Counted from the first letter of the stretch, positions 26,042-35,242 are shown. The stretch: DNA of 64,000 nt from Asticcacaulis taihuensis (GCF_900100255.1 NZ_FMTS01000008.1:81437-145436); one strand, 5' to 3'. The notes: a model not told the origin generated them from the letters alone. A program made the numbers and translations.

Positions 26042-26884
26042 ATGCCGGATACCGCCAAACCCTTCGAAATCGCCCGTGCTCGTACCCTGCCCGCGCTGAA
26101 GGCCGAACTGGCCGCCTTGCGCACCGGCGGCGCCACCATCGGCTTCGTCCCCACCATGGGCGCCCTGCATGACGGCCATCTGGCCCTGGTACGCCACGCC
26201 AAATCCTTGTGCGACAAGGTGGTGGTATCGATCTTTGTCAATCCGCTGCAATTCGCCCCGACCGAAGACCTCGACCGTTATCCGCGCGACGAAGCCGGCG
26301 ACATCGCCCGCCTGCAAAGTGTTGGCTGCGACCTGGTCTACCTGCCGACCGTCGATGTGCTCTATCCGAAAAACTTCGTCAGCCGGATTGAATTGGCCGG
26401 CCCGGCGCTTGGCCTGGAAACCGACTTCCGCCCGCAGTTCTTCTCCGGCGTCGCCACGGTCGTTTCCAAGCTGTTCAACCAGGTGCGGCCGGACGTCGCC
26501 GTCTTTGGCGAAAAGGATTTCCAGCAACTGGCGGTCGTCCGCGCCATGGTCCGTGATTTCGATATGGGCATAGAGATTATCGGTATGCCGACCGTGCGCG
26601 AAGCCGATGGCCTCGCCCTCTCCTCGCGCAATGCCTACCTCTCTCCGGAAGAACGCGCCATCGCCCCGAAACTGCATCAGGCGCTGGAAGCCATCCGCGA
26701 TGGCCACCTGACAATCGATACGGCCAAGACCGAGTTGCAAGCCGCCGGTTTCGGCCAGATCGACTATATCGCCCTGCGTGATGCCGACACGCTCGGCGAG
26801 GTCACGCCGGAGACGACCTCTCGCCGTCTGCTGGCCGCCCTGTGGCTCGGCAAGACGCGCCTGATCGATAATATTCCGGCTTGA
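26042..26884 (+). CDS. panC: Pantothenate synthetase
   Basis: A 280-residue enzyme that joins pantoate and beta-alanine with ATP to make pantothenate, the vitamin core of CoA. VPTMGALHDGHLALVR carries the HIGH-like ATP motif, IFVNPLQF, FGEKDFQQL and LALSSRNAYLS are further family signatures. The ATG at 26042 follows GGAAAG; an upstream in-frame ATG would add nine residues not typical of the family. panB is not in the window. Confidence 0.95.
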   Translation: MPDTAKPFEIARARTLPALKAELAALRTGGATIGFVPTMGALHDGHLALVRHAKSLCDKVVVSIFVNPLQFAPTEDLDRYPRDEAGDIARLQSVGCDLVYLPTVDVLYPKNFVSRIELAGPALGLETDFRPQFFSGVATVVSKLFNQVRPDVAVFGEKDFQQLAVVRAMVRDFDMGIEIIGMPTVREADGLALSSRNAYLSPEERAIAPKLHQALEAIRDGHLTIDTAKTELQAAGFGQIDYIALRDADTLGEVTPETTSRRLLAALWLGKTRLIDNIPA

Positions 26885-27274
26885 TCACCACACACCCGCT
26901 TCCTTCAGCGCCTTCATCATGTCCGGCGGCAGGTCAGTCTCGCCTTCTATGATGTCGCGCGGCGCATCTTCCGCCTTCAGATACCGCCAGCCCTGGAAGG
27001 CGCGGCGCGGCTGCGCCTCGGTCAGGATGTTCTTCGTCCGCAAACCAATCCGCCAGTGATCGGCTTCCTCGTCAAACGAAGCGATCTCGCGCCGGCACAG
27101 GATCACGCCCTTGATCACCCAATAGAGCGAACCGCCTTCCAGCAGTTCTTCCCAGCGCGTCGGGCGGTTGCGCGTGTGAATGTAGGAGATTTCCCCGCGC
27201 GCCTTTTCCCAGCGCAGCAGGTCATCCAGGCTGTCGGCGCCGACGCATAATTTTACCAGATGTATGTCACTCAA
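26885..27274 (-). CDS. DUF1489 family protein
   Basis: A 129-residue protein of a family largely limited to Alphaproteobacteria, recognised by HLVKLCVGADSLDDL, GGSLYWVIKGVILCRREI and the C-terminal GWRYLKAEDAPRD. Function unknown. The start appears to be TTG at 27274 with AAGGG nine bases ahead. It abuts panC tail-to-tail. Confidence 0.8.
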   Translation of the reverse strand: MSDIHLVKLCVGADSLDDLLRWEKARGEISYIHTRNRPTRWEELLEGGSLYWVIKGVILCRREIASFDEEADHWRIGLRTKNILTEAQPRRAFQGWRYLKAEDAPRDIIEGETDLPPDMMKALKEAGVW

Positions 27275-27386
27275 ACGAACAGTGCCCTTAACAGCGTTAA
27301 AAAAGAGGCTTAAATATTTAGAAGCAAATCGGGCGCACTTCTATAGTTAAAGTGCGTACCGGCGATAAGAGGTTTTGCGTATACGA

Positions 27387-29204
27387 ATGGCCAAGGATAC
27401 CCCTTCCCTGCAAGCGGCAATGGAAAGCCTGTTCGGCACCGCCCTGGGCCAGAGCGCCAGCCTGATTTCCCTGCCCGGTGGATCGCGCCTGTTCAGCGCC
27501 GGCGATGAGTCGGATCACCTCTACCTGCTGCGCTCCGGCCGACTTGGGGCTTTTCGCCATGATGAAGACCACGACGAACTTTCCCTGATCGGCATTATCC
27601 GGCCCGGCGAACCGGTCGGTGAAATGTCGCTGATCGCCGGCACCTCGCACAGTTCCACGGTCATGGCCCTGCGTGATTCCGACCTTCTGGCCATGCCGCG
27701 CGACGCCTTCTTCGCCGCCATGGAATCGCGTCCGGAACTGACGCTCGCCCTGGCCCGCAAGATGATCGAGCGCGCCCGGCGTGAAACGCCGAATGTCACG
27801 CCCAATGTCTTTGCCTTCTACGCCATATGCGACCAGCCGATCCGCCCCCTGATCGACCGTATCGCCGTGCAGGTGCGCGCGCTTGGCTATACGGTCGCCA
27901 TCATCGACAAGGCCTTCCACGGCACCGCGCCAGAAGCCTTCAGCCAGATCGAAGCCGAGAACGACTATGTGCTGCATGTGGCCGAATGCCATGAAAGCCA
28001 CTGGCGGCTTTTGAGCGCCCGCCAGGTCGATCATGTCTTCCTGCTGGCCAATGCCGAGCGGCCACCCGATGCCCTGGCCAGCGCCTGGGAGAAATCACTG
28101 CTCCACCGCGCGCCCGACCTGATCCTGCTCTATCCGAATGACATCCGGCCGCATATCCCCGGCCGCACAAAAGCCTGGCTGAATGTCATCGAGCCGACGC
28201 GCTGGTTCCATACCCATCCCGATAATGTCAATGACGCCGCCCGTCTGGCGCGTATCATCACCGGCCACAGTGTCGGCGTCGTCTTTTCGGGCGGTGGCGC
28301 CCGCGCCTTTTCCGAGATCGGCGCCATTCAGGCCCTGCGCGAGGCGCATATTCCTGTTGATTTCGTCTGCGGCTCTTCTATGGGCGCCATTCTCGCCGCC
28401 AGCCTGGCGCTGGGCTGGGACGAAGCCGAAATCGACTGGCGTATCCGTGATGCCTTCGTCAACTCCTCGCCACTCGATGACATCGTCATGCCATTTATCT
28501 CGATGGTATCCGGCGCCAAGGTCGACAAACGGCTGGAAAAGCATTTCGGCGATGTTCAGATCGAGGATATGCCCATTCCTTTCTTCTGCCTGTCATCCAA
28601 TCTGACCACCGGAGTTTTGAAGGTTCACAAGACCGGAACACTGCGCCGCGCTCTCAGGGCCTCCATTTCCCTGCCGGGGGTCCTGCCACCGGTGGTGGAG
28701 GATGGCGAGGTGCTGGTCGATGGTGCGGTCATGCGCTCCTTCCCCGCCACCATGATGCGCAATACGCACCTGGGCACGGTCATCGGCGTCGATGTCACGC
28801 GGGCGCGCGGGCTTGATCCGCGGGCACTGGTCATCCCGAAAAACCTCGGCTCGTGGTTTGCAAAGGGCGACTGGCGCCGCGGCCCGCCGATTGTCTCGGT
28901 GATGATGCGCTCGGCCACCATCATCACCGCCGCCGACCTGGCGCTTTCGCGCGCCGCCACCGACCTGTTGATCATTCCAGAGCCGGAAGGCGTCGAGATC
29001 CGTGACTGGAAAGCCTACGACAAGGCGGTGGAGAGCGGTTACCAGACGACCGTGGCCACCTTGGCGCAACTCGATTCGCCGGTGACGACCCTGCGCAAGC
29101 TGGGCAAGAGTGTGCATCCCAATATCCCGGCCTTCACGCCGGACGACAGCTATATGGCAACCGCCGTCGAGCCGCCGGCGAATACGGGACGCGCCAGAAC
29201 CTAA
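27387..29204 (+). CDS. Patatin-like phospholipase with cyclic-nucleotide-binding domain (NTE family)
   Basis: A 605-residue protein. Residues about 15-130 are a cNMP-binding beta barrel (LFSAGDESDHLYLLRSGRLG, PGEPVGEMSLIAGTSHSSTV). A middle region resembles the nucleotide-binding part of neuropathy-target-esterase proteins. The patatin domain starts near 300 with the oxyanion loop GVVFSGGGARA, nucleophile Ser in CGSSMGAI and the Asp of DGAVM. It likely hydrolyses (lyso)phospholipids at the inner membrane under ligand control. The end overlaps spmX by 4 bases. Confidence 0.87.
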   Translation: MAKDTPSLQAAMESLFGTALGQSASLISLPGGSRLFSAGDESDHLYLLRSGRLGAFRHDEDHDELSLIGIIRPGEPVGEMSLIAGTSHSSTVMALRDSDLLAMPRDAFFAAMESRPELTLALARKMIERARRETPNVTPNVFAFYAICDQPIRPLIDRIAVQVRALGYTVAIIDKAFHGTAPEAFSQIEAENDYVLHVAECHESHWRLLSARQVDHVFLLANAERPPDALASAWEKSLLHRAPDLILLYPNDIRPHIPGRTKAWLNVIEPTRWFHTHPDNVNDAARLARIITGHSVGVVFSGGGARAFSEIGAIQALREAHIPVDFVCGSSMGAILAASLALGWDEAEIDWRIRDAFVNSSPLDDIVMPFISMVSGAKVDKRLEKHFGDVQIEDMPIPFFCLSSNLTTGVLKVHKTGTLRRALRASISLPGVLPPVVEDGEVLVDGAVMRSFPATMMRNTHLGTVIGVDVTRARGLDPRALVIPKNLGSWFAKGDWRRGPPIVSVMMRSATIITAADLALSRAATDLLIIPEPEGVEIRDWKAYDKAVESGYQTTVATLAQLDSPVTTLRKLGKSVHPNIPAFTPDDSYMATAVEPPANTGRART

Positions 29205-31528
29205 TCCTTCAAGCCGCCCAGGCGTTTCAGGATCAGCCACACCGATATCGAAACGAACAGGATGCCCAGCGCGGCGGTGCCTATGGAAATAAAGGTGTAG
29301 GTATCGACCATGCCGTTGCGGATGACGGTCTGATCGTGCGTCGCCTGCCACCACGCACCCGTCGCGGCTCCAAGGCACCCCAGGCCAATACCACTGATGG
29401 TGATGAGCCAAAGCGTCTTCATGATCATCTGCCACAAGGTCTCATGCGGCTCATCGGCCTCTTCGGCGGACAGGGCGATGCGATCCCCATTCATCATCCA
29501 CGACTCGCTGTCGTCCTCATAGGCCGCGGTCTGGAAATTCGATGACGGGCCAGCGCGCAGGAAAGGCTGTTCCGGCTCCGTCCTTTGCGGTGTTGCCTGT
29601 GGGGCCTGGTAATCCTGCGGCAGCGGACGCTGGAGCTGTTCGCGCCAGTGCAGGCCGGCCATTTCCGCCGCAATCGGCGCATTGGACGGCGCCGACAGAT
29701 CGACCGGCGCTGGACGGGGGACTTCGACCAGGGTTTCAGTTGCCGCCGCGATCACGGGCGCGGCGGCCGGGATCGGCCTGGCGTAGGGGTTCAGGGCGGT
29801 AATCACCGGCGGCGGCATGGTCGAGGCCGAACCGGTCGGGCTGAAATCCACCACCGCTGGCGCCACTTCCGGCTCAGGGGTTTCTGACACAGCTTCCGCG
29901 CGTGACGAAATTTCAAATGGCGCCGACTCAGCGGTCGAAGGCGAAATGAGGCTGTGATTGGTAAATTCGGGGCCTGGCTGCACCGTCGGTGTTACCACTG
30001 GGGCAGGTTGCGGCGCGGCTTGCGGCGCATATTGTGGGTCTGGCGCCGGCTTCGGGAAAGGCCCGGCCAGCGGACGCCCCAGATTGCCGCCGCCATAAGG
30101 CGAATACAGCCGCATCAGGGCGGCGGCGGCCTCGGCCTTGCGCGCCATTTCCGCTTCGTCATCAGCCGGAGGGGCCGATTGAGCGGCCGCCGCTTCCCGA
30201 TCACGCTTTTCCTGCTCAAGGCGGGCCTGTTCAAGACGCGCTTGTTCAAGTCTGGCCTGCTCAAGTCTGGCCTGTTCCGCCTGCGCGCGCTCGACAGCCT
30301 GACGTTCGGCTTCCAGGCGGGCCTGCGCCTGGCGTATCTCTTCCTGGCGCTCGTTTTCGAGCCGTTCAGCTTCCAGGCGCTCCGTTTCCAGGCGTTCCCG
30401 CTCCAGACGTTCCGCTTCGATGCGCGCCTGTTCAAGACGGACCTGTTCGAGCCTTATCTGTTCCTGACGCACGGCTTCGGCACGGATAGAGGCCAGACGG
30501 GCGGCCTCGGCCTGCTCCGCTTCGATACGGGCCTGTTCCAGGCGCCATTGTTCCAGGCGCTCTTGTTCAACCCTGGCCTGCTCAAGTCTGGCTTGCTCAA
30601 TTCTGGCCTGCTCGATGCGCGCGGCTTCCAGGCGTTGCTGTTCCTGCAGACGCGCCGCTTCAGCGGCCGCAAGCGCCTCGGCCTCCCTCTGCATCTCAAG
30701 GCGCTGGGTTTCAAGTTTCTGGGCCTCGATACGCTCGGCTTCGATACGCTGCGCCTCAGCGCGCAGGGCCTCTGCCCGTTGAGCCTCTTCAAGTCGTCTG
30801 TGTTCGTCCTGGGCGCGGGCGATGGCGGCCTGAATATCGATGCTGGTCCTTGGTTCAGGCGCAGCCGGAGGCACCGGCGTACCGGTAAAACCTTGCGGCA
30901 GGCTTTCCACAACGGTTTCAGATGGCGCGGACGTGCCCAGATCGATGACCTGGCGTTCCGCTGCGGCCGGGGCCGGCGAGGCATACGGATTGATATAGCT
31001 GGCCTCAGGGGCGGCAGCCGACGGCCGCACATCTTCCACCGGTCGCCCAAGCGTGGCAGCCTGGTGGCTGACCTCTTCGGGTGTCAGGAACAGATCCTTT
31101 TCGGCGGCGCGGCGGCGGATCAGCGGCGCCAGCACATAGGTCTGACCGTTGAATTCGGCCGAACGCCAGCTATCCATGGCTAGCGCCGCTTCAGCGTAAC
31201 GGCCTTCGTTGATACGCTTGAGCACGGTTGACTGGGCGAAATTCTCGGCGCCGATATTGAAACAGAAGGACACCAGCGCATCGAACTGGTTCTGGTTCAG
31301 CGGCACGAGCACCAGATTGTTGATGGCGTCCACCACCGGCAGCAGGTCGAAGCGCAACAGGGCATCGGCGTCTTCCTGCGTGACGCGGGCGCCTTCGCGA
31401 GCGGAAAAGGTATGGCCATAGCCCAGGGTCCAGCGACCGTCGGGCAAACGGGCCGCAGTTGTGCGCAGCCCCTCAAAACTCTTGATGAGCTCGACCCCCG
31501 CGCGGGAGACTTTTTGACGCGCTCTCAT
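29201..31528 (-). CDS. spmX: SpmX-like muramidase-domain protein (stalked-cell development / stalk positioning)
   Basis: A 775-residue protein with SpmX architecture. Residues 1-150 are a GH24 lysozyme-like domain (IKSFEGLRTTAARLPDGRW, with Glu19; GYGHT). Residues 150-230 are a Pro/Ala linker, 232-445 a long charged coiled coil, 450-695 a Pro-rich acidic region, and two membrane segments lie at about 702-724 and 745-767. In Caulobacter SpmX recruits the kinase DivJ to the stalked pole; in Asticcacaulis it sets the site of stalk growth. The Caulobacter protein is much shorter (about 430 residues); here the central region is expanded. Confidence 0.88.
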   Translation of the reverse strand: MRARQKVSRAGVELIKSFEGLRTTAARLPDGRWTLGYGHTFSAREGARVTQEDADALLRFDLLPVVDAINNLVLVPLNQNQFDALVSFCFNIGAENFAQSTVLKRINEGRYAEAALAMDSWRSAEFNGQTYVLAPLIRRRAAEKDLFLTPEEVSHQAATLGRPVEDVRPSAAAPEASYINPYASPAPAAAERQVIDLGTSAPSETVVESLPQGFTGTPVPPAAPEPRTSIDIQAAIARAQDEHRRLEEAQRAEALRAEAQRIEAERIEAQKLETQRLEMQREAEALAAAEAARLQEQQRLEAARIEQARIEQARLEQARVEQERLEQWRLEQARIEAEQAEAARLASIRAEAVRQEQIRLEQVRLEQARIEAERLERERLETERLEAERLENERQEEIRQAQARLEAERQAVERAQAEQARLEQARLEQARLEQARLEQEKRDREAAAAQSAPPADDEAEMARKAEAAAALMRLYSPYGGGNLGRPLAGPFPKPAPDPQYAPQAAPQPAPVVTPTVQPGPEFTNHSLISPSTAESAPFEISSRAEAVSETPEPEVAPAVVDFSPTGSASTMPPPVITALNPYARPIPAAAPVIAAATETLVEVPRPAPVDLSAPSNAPIAAEMAGLHWREQLQRPLPQDYQAPQATPQRTEPEQPFLRAGPSSNFQTAAYEDDSESWMMNGDRIALSAEEADEPHETLWQMIMKTLWLITISGIGLGCLGAATGAWWQATHDQTVIRNGMVDTYTFISIGTAALGILFVSISVWLILKRLGGLKD
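30194..30835 (-). repeat. spmX: Pentapeptide-like coiled-coil repeat region inside spmX
   Basis: Codes for residues 232-445, made of variations on R-(I/L)-E-(A/Q)-x. The purest stretch is 415-440 (30209-30286), with four nearly identical 15-base units coding EQARL. The DNA repeats are imperfect elsewhere, indicating older expansions. Confidence 0.85.
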
Positions 31529-31670
31529 CCGTAATCCCAGTCCCTGAACCTGGCCCCTGACTGAACGTCACAGGGCCGAACACCACAGGCGGCAACCGCC
31601 CGATTGCTCCAAAACAAGACAGTTTTCGAGCCTTGTGTTCCAATCTAGCAAACCACAGACCATTTAAGAT

Positions 31671-33164
31671 TTACAAGAGGATTATGGCAGCCAGACCAAG
31701 GAAACTGAAAAACCCGCAGAAATCGGTAACGAGCGTCACGAAGATCGGCGAGGCACCGGCCGGATCGATGCCGAATTTCGACGCCGCCATCGGGATCAGG
31801 GTGCCGGCGAGGGCCGCCATGGTAAAATTGATCAGGATGGCGCCGGCTATCACCGAAGCCAGTTTGGCGTCATGCCAGAAGATCAAGGTGACCACGGCCA
31901 GTCCAATGGCCACACAGGCGCCGACCAACCAGCCCGACATGATTTCCCGCCACAAGGTGCGCGCGGCATTGGCGGCGGTCAACTCACGCGCCGACAGGGC
32001 GCGCACGGCCACGGTCAGGGCCTGGGTGCCGAAATTGCCGCCGATCGAGGCCACAACCGGCATAAGGGCCGCCAGGGCCACCATCTTTACAATCTCGCCC
32101 TGGAAGGCACTGATCACCGTTACTGAGGCAAAGGCTGTCAGCAGGTTGACCAGCAGCCAGGGCAGGCGCGATTTTACCATGCCGAAAATACCGGTGTCGC
32201 GGCCCTCGATATCCGACACACCACCGAGCGCCAGGATGTCTTCGCGGTTTTCCGCCTGAATGATGTTAACGATGTCGTCGACCGTGATCTGCCCGACCAG
32301 CCGGCCGGAGGCATCCACCACCGGCGCCGAGATCAGGTGGTACTTCTCGAAGATGTAGGCGACCTCCTCCTGGTCCATGTCGACGGTGATTTCCGTCGTC
32401 GGGTCCATGAGCGTCGACAAAACCATATCGCGTTTGGTCCGCATCAGCACCGATACCGGCACGGCGCCCACCGGCTTGTGCGAGGGATCAATGACATAGA
32501 TGTCGAAGAACAACTCCGGCAGGTCGTCGCCGGCTTCGCGCATATGGTCTATGGCGTGACCCACGGTCCAGAAACTGGGCGCGGCCATGACTTCGCGCTG
32601 CATCAGGCGGCCGGCGGTTTCTTCCTCATAGGCGAGCGACGTGACGATGGCCTCGCGCTCGGATTCCGGCATGGCGGCCAGAACCGCCTTCTGCTGGTCT
32701 TCCTCCAGGTCCTCGAAAACGGCCGCCGCGTCGTCAGAATCGAGTTCCTGGAGCACCTCGGCGATATCGGCCGTGTGCATGCTCTCAATAACTTCCTCGC
32801 GGATATCGTCATCGAGTTCCGGCAGGATATCGGCCAGGGCGTCGGAGGGAATCCACGGAATGACCTCCTCGCGGTAATCTTCCGACAGGAAGCCCAGCAG
32901 GTCGGCGATATCAGCATAATGCAGGGCGTCGAGCAGTTCGCGCAGGCGCAGACCATCGCCGCGATCGGCGGCATCGATAACCAGCGAGATATATTGCGGA
33001 TTAAGGGCGTAGTCGTCCTTAAGGGCGAAATCCTCGATCTGCTCGGGCGTGATCAGCCCGGCATCAATCTCCTCATTGTCGCGGCGGTCTTTAACCGGCG
33101 CGGCGACAAGTACATCATTTTCAGAAATATCTGCTTTTTGAGGGGTTTCGGACTTCTGGCTCAT
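31671..33164 (-). CDS. mgtE: Magnesium transporter MgtE
   Basis: A 497-residue channel-like Mg2+ transporter. It shows the full MgtE plan: a superhelical N domain rich in acidic residues (HTADIAEVLQELDSDDAAAVFEDL), two CBS domains (about 190-310, with SAPVVDASGRLVGQITVDD), a plug helix and five membrane segments (LMPVVASIGGNFGTQAL and LAGTLIPMAASKFGIDPA). The acidic N and CBS domains close the pore when Mg2+ is high. GGGGAGCC precedes the ATG. Confidence 0.95.
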   Translation of the reverse strand: MSQKSETPQKADISENDVLVAAPVKDRRDNEEIDAGLITPEQIEDFALKDDYALNPQYISLVIDAADRGDGLRLRELLDALHYADIADLLGFLSEDYREEVIPWIPSDALADILPELDDDIREEVIESMHTADIAEVLQELDSDDAAAVFEDLEEDQQKAVLAAMPESEREAIVTSLAYEEETAGRLMQREVMAAPSFWTVGHAIDHMREAGDDLPELFFDIYVIDPSHKPVGAVPVSVLMRTKRDMVLSTLMDPTTEITVDMDQEEVAYIFEKYHLISAPVVDASGRLVGQITVDDIVNIIQAENREDILALGGVSDIEGRDTGIFGMVKSRLPWLLVNLLTAFASVTVISAFQGEIVKMVALAALMPVVASIGGNFGTQALTVAVRALSARELTAANAARTLWREIMSGWLVGACVAIGLAVVTLIFWHDAKLASVIAGAILINFTMAALAGTLIPMAASKFGIDPAGASPIFVTLVTDFCGFFSFLGLAAIILL

Positions 33165-33220
33165 CGCTCAGGCTCCCCATTCAGACGCTATCGCGTATGC
33201 CTCAAAAATGATCTCCGGAT

Positions 33221-33305
33221 TGGTGCGGTCAAGAAGACTCGAACTTCCACGGGTTGCCCCACAGCGACCTCAACGCTGCGCGTCTACCAATTCCGCCATG
33301 ACCGC
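33221..33305 (-). tRNA. tRNA-Leu (anticodon GAG)
   Basis: A class II tRNA with encoded CCA: acceptor GCGGTCA with TGACCGC, anticodon arm CAGCG-TTGAGGT-CGCTG carrying GAG, long variable arm and T arm GAAG-TTCGAGT-CTTC. It is the second leucine tRNA in the window, about 57 bases upstream of mgtE. Confidence 0.96.
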
Positions 33306-33394
33306 ACGCCATCCGGAGAGGGGCGCAGATAGCAACACTTTTACGCTTTGGGAAGCCCTTAATCGCAACTATCCCAAAATATTAGCGGTCACGC

Positions 33395-33649
33395 TTACGA
33401 ACCGATGGCCATAAAGTCATAGACATTGGCCTGGCGGGTGACCACGATCGAGATCTTTTCCTCGAAAATCTGGATTTCGCCGCGCGCCACCGGGTGATTA
33501 TTGGCCAGGATCCACACCTCGTCATGCTCATGGGCATCCAGCGGAATCACCGCGCCACGACCCATGCGCAGCAGTTGCGCCATCGGCAAAACCGAACGCC
33601 CCAGCAGAACCGAAATTTCAACGGGGACGGCGCCCACCTGGTTAGACAC
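33395..33649 (-). CDS. FliN-like SpoA-domain protein (short)
   Basis: About 84 residues consisting almost only of the FliN/FliM C-terminal (SpoA) domain: VPVEISVLLGRSVLPMAQLL, GAVIPLDAHEHDEVWILANN, ARGEIQI and ISIVVTRQ. In the flagellar switch this domain forms the C-ring rim bound by CheY. No other flagellar genes lie nearby. The start is uncertain: no ATG is available, and the GTG at 33649 (behind AAGGGG) is chosen; a TTG at 33688 would add 13 residues. Confidence 0.7.
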   Translation of the reverse strand: MSNQVGAVPVEISVLLGRSVLPMAQLLRMGRGAVIPLDAHEHDEVWILANNHPVARGEIQIFEEKISIVVTRQANVYDFMAIGS

Positions 33650-33820
33650 GAAAAAACAGCCCCTTAAACCCACACATCCGAAGCGCAATCTGACAAAGTG
33701 GACGCCACCGCACCGGCGGCCCGGTTTTCGGATAAATTGCGCGACAAAATAAAAAAAACTCCGAGGGAACCCCTATATTAGGGCCTTGCCTCTTAACAAC
33801 TTATGACACATTGAAGCGAC

Positions 33821-34537
33821 ATGCTTTCCGAGACGTTAAATCCCGAAGAAATCGATCCGCCGTTCGCTAAAAAAACGGGGCTGCCGCCTGAATGGATCGT
33901 GGCCCCTGCACTCGTGCCCTATCCCGAAGCCCTGGCCTTTATGGAAGCGCGCGTGGCCGCCATCGCCGCCGGAGAGGCGCGGGAGATGGTCTGGCTGGTC
34001 GAGCATCCGCCGCTCTATACCGCCGGGGTTTCCGCGAAGAAGAAAGACCTGATCGCGCCGGACCGTTTCGAGGTGTTCGATGCCGGGCGCGGCGGGCAAT
34101 ATACCTATCACGGTCCCGGCCAGCGCGTGGTCTATGTCATGCTTGATCTCAACCAGCGCCGCAAGGATGTCCGGGCTTTTGTCGAGGCCCTGGAGCGCTG
34201 GCTGATCGATACGCTGTGGCGATTCAATGTCGAAGGCCATATCCGTGACGGGCGGGTCGGCGTCTGGGTCGAGCGGAGGGATAAGGGATACGAGCCCCTG
34301 ACCGAGGACAAAATCGCTGCCATCGGCATCAAGCTGCGCCGCTGGGTCAGTTTCCACGGCATCAGCCTGAATGTTGAGCCGGACCTCACGCATTTCGACG
34401 GCATTGTCCCCTGTGGCATTACTGAGCACGGCGTCACCAGCCTGCTCGACCTCGGCCTGCCAGTAATCATGGATGAGGTCGATTACGCGCTGAAATCGAG
34501 TTTCGAGGCGATCTTCGGGCCAGTGGAAGCGAAGTAA
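33821..34537 (+). CDS. lipB: Octanoyl-[ACP]:protein N-octanoyltransferase
   Basis: A 238-residue LipB, which moves octanoate from acyl carrier protein onto lipoyl domains. [16 protein letters not shown] is the family signature, [19 protein letters not shown] contains the active-site Lys and IVPCGI the Cys. The usual partner lipA is not in this window. A weak hairpin and AT-rich stretch precede it. Confidence 0.95.
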   Translation: MLSETLNPEEIDPPFAKKTGLPPEWIVAPALVPYPEALAFMEARVAAIAAGEAREMVWLVEHPPLYTAGVSAKKKDLIAPDRFEVFDAGRGGQYTYHGPGQRVVYVMLDLNQRRKDVRAFVEALERWLIDTLWRFNVEGHIRDGRVGVWVERRDKGYEPLTEDKIAAIGIKLRRWVSFHGISLNVEPDLTHFDGIVPCGITEHGVTSLLDLGLPVIMDEVDYALKSSFEAIFGPVEAK

Positions 34538-34581
34538 GACACCCCGCCACTGCGTCTCGCCAGCGCAAGGGTCCTCTTATT

Positions 34582-34662
34582 GCGGTCCCCCTCCCGACAA
34601 GCGGGGAAGTATAAAAAGCCACTTCGCCTATGCCTCCCCAACTTGTTGGGGAGGGGGACCGC
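34582..34662. repeat. Inverted repeat pair downstream of lipB
   Basis: Left arm 34582-34607 and right arm 34635-34662 are reverse complements with two small gaps, sharing GCGGTCCCCCTCCC and ACAAG..GGGGA. Each arm is itself a hairpin (CCCGACAAGCGGG; CTCCCCAACTTGTTGGGGAG). It resembles a dispersed palindromic intergenic element and could terminate transcription from lipB. Confidence 0.65.
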
Positions 34663-34700
34663 GCCATTCTTCATGGCGTGGTGGTGGGGCTTCTTGCTTA

Positions 34701-34761
34701 GCTTTCGCCCGGCGTCAGGCGAAAAAGCGTCACTCCATAACGATTATCGCCACGCTCGGCA
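34701..34761 (-). pseudogene. Duplicated 3' end of the adjacent DUF805 gene
   Basis: Read on the minus strand this codes AERGDNRYGVTLFRLTPGES and a stop, nearly the same as the true C-terminus of the next gene (GERGDNRYGATLFRLTPGEQN, 34779-34835). The two copies are about 78 bases apart. Only the tail is present, with no start, so it is a gene fragment left by a local duplication. Confidence 0.75.
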
Positions 34762-34769
34762 TTTTTTCT

Positions 34770-35180
34770 TTAGTTTTGCTCGCCCGGCGTCAGACGAAAC
34801 AGCGTCGCCCCGTAGCGGTTATCGCCGCGCTCGCCGGGCATAACGCACAGGTCGATGGCCGCCCAGACCAGCACCACCACGGCGATAAAATCGAAAAAGC
34901 CCTGTGGACGCGGCCAGACCATCACCACCGCCAGCAGGATGATACCGGCCCACCAGCCGGAACGGCCACGATCATGCAGGCGCTTTGAGACGACGCAGGC
35001 GCCGCAATAGAACAATATCGGATAAACGATCCAGTTGAGGAACGACAGGGCGCCGGTCACCACCGACTCATAAACCGCCAGAAACAGCAGCAGAACGGCT
35101 GCCGCTATGATCGAAGGCACCTGCCCGGCCCGGCCCGTGGACGAGAAAAACAGTTCGCTCCAGTCGATTTTCCGATTCAT
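34770..35180 (-). CDS. DUF805 membrane protein
   Basis: A 136-residue membrane protein. DUF805 features are LFFSSTGRAGQVP at the start, about four hydrophobic segments, and the conserved VSKRLHDRGRSGWW. The C-terminal DNRYGA is the usual closing motif. Function unknown. The ATG at 35180 has GGAG seven bases ahead. A second DUF805 gene lies 0.9 kb upstream beyond the pseudouridine synthase. Confidence 0.8.
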   Translation of the reverse strand: MNRKIDWSELFFSSTGRAGQVPSIIAAAVLLLFLAVYESVVTGALSFLNWIVYPILFYCGACVVSKRLHDRGRSGWWAGIILLAVVMVWPRPQGFFDFIAVVVLVWAAIDLCVMPGERGDNRYGATLFRLTPGEQN

Positions 35181-35242
35181 CAGCCACTCCAACGCTTTGC
35201 TTGCCCTTATACCATGAAGCCACAGGCGAAAAGCAAAAAGGC

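Noticed and set aside
30194..30835. Repeats as a CRISPR array
   Set aside because: Units are 15 bases, adjoining without spacers, and keep one open reading frame through spmX.
29954..31183. Long plus-strand frame (about 400 codons) opposite spmX, rich in Phe, Leu and Arg
   Set aside because: It simply mirrors the Glu/Arg/Gln coil codons of spmX and has no ribosome site.
31529..31670. Sigma-54 promoter upstream of spmX, expected from Caulobacter regulation
   Set aside because: No convincing TGGCAC-N5-TTGC element was found; only partial GG/GC pairs occur.
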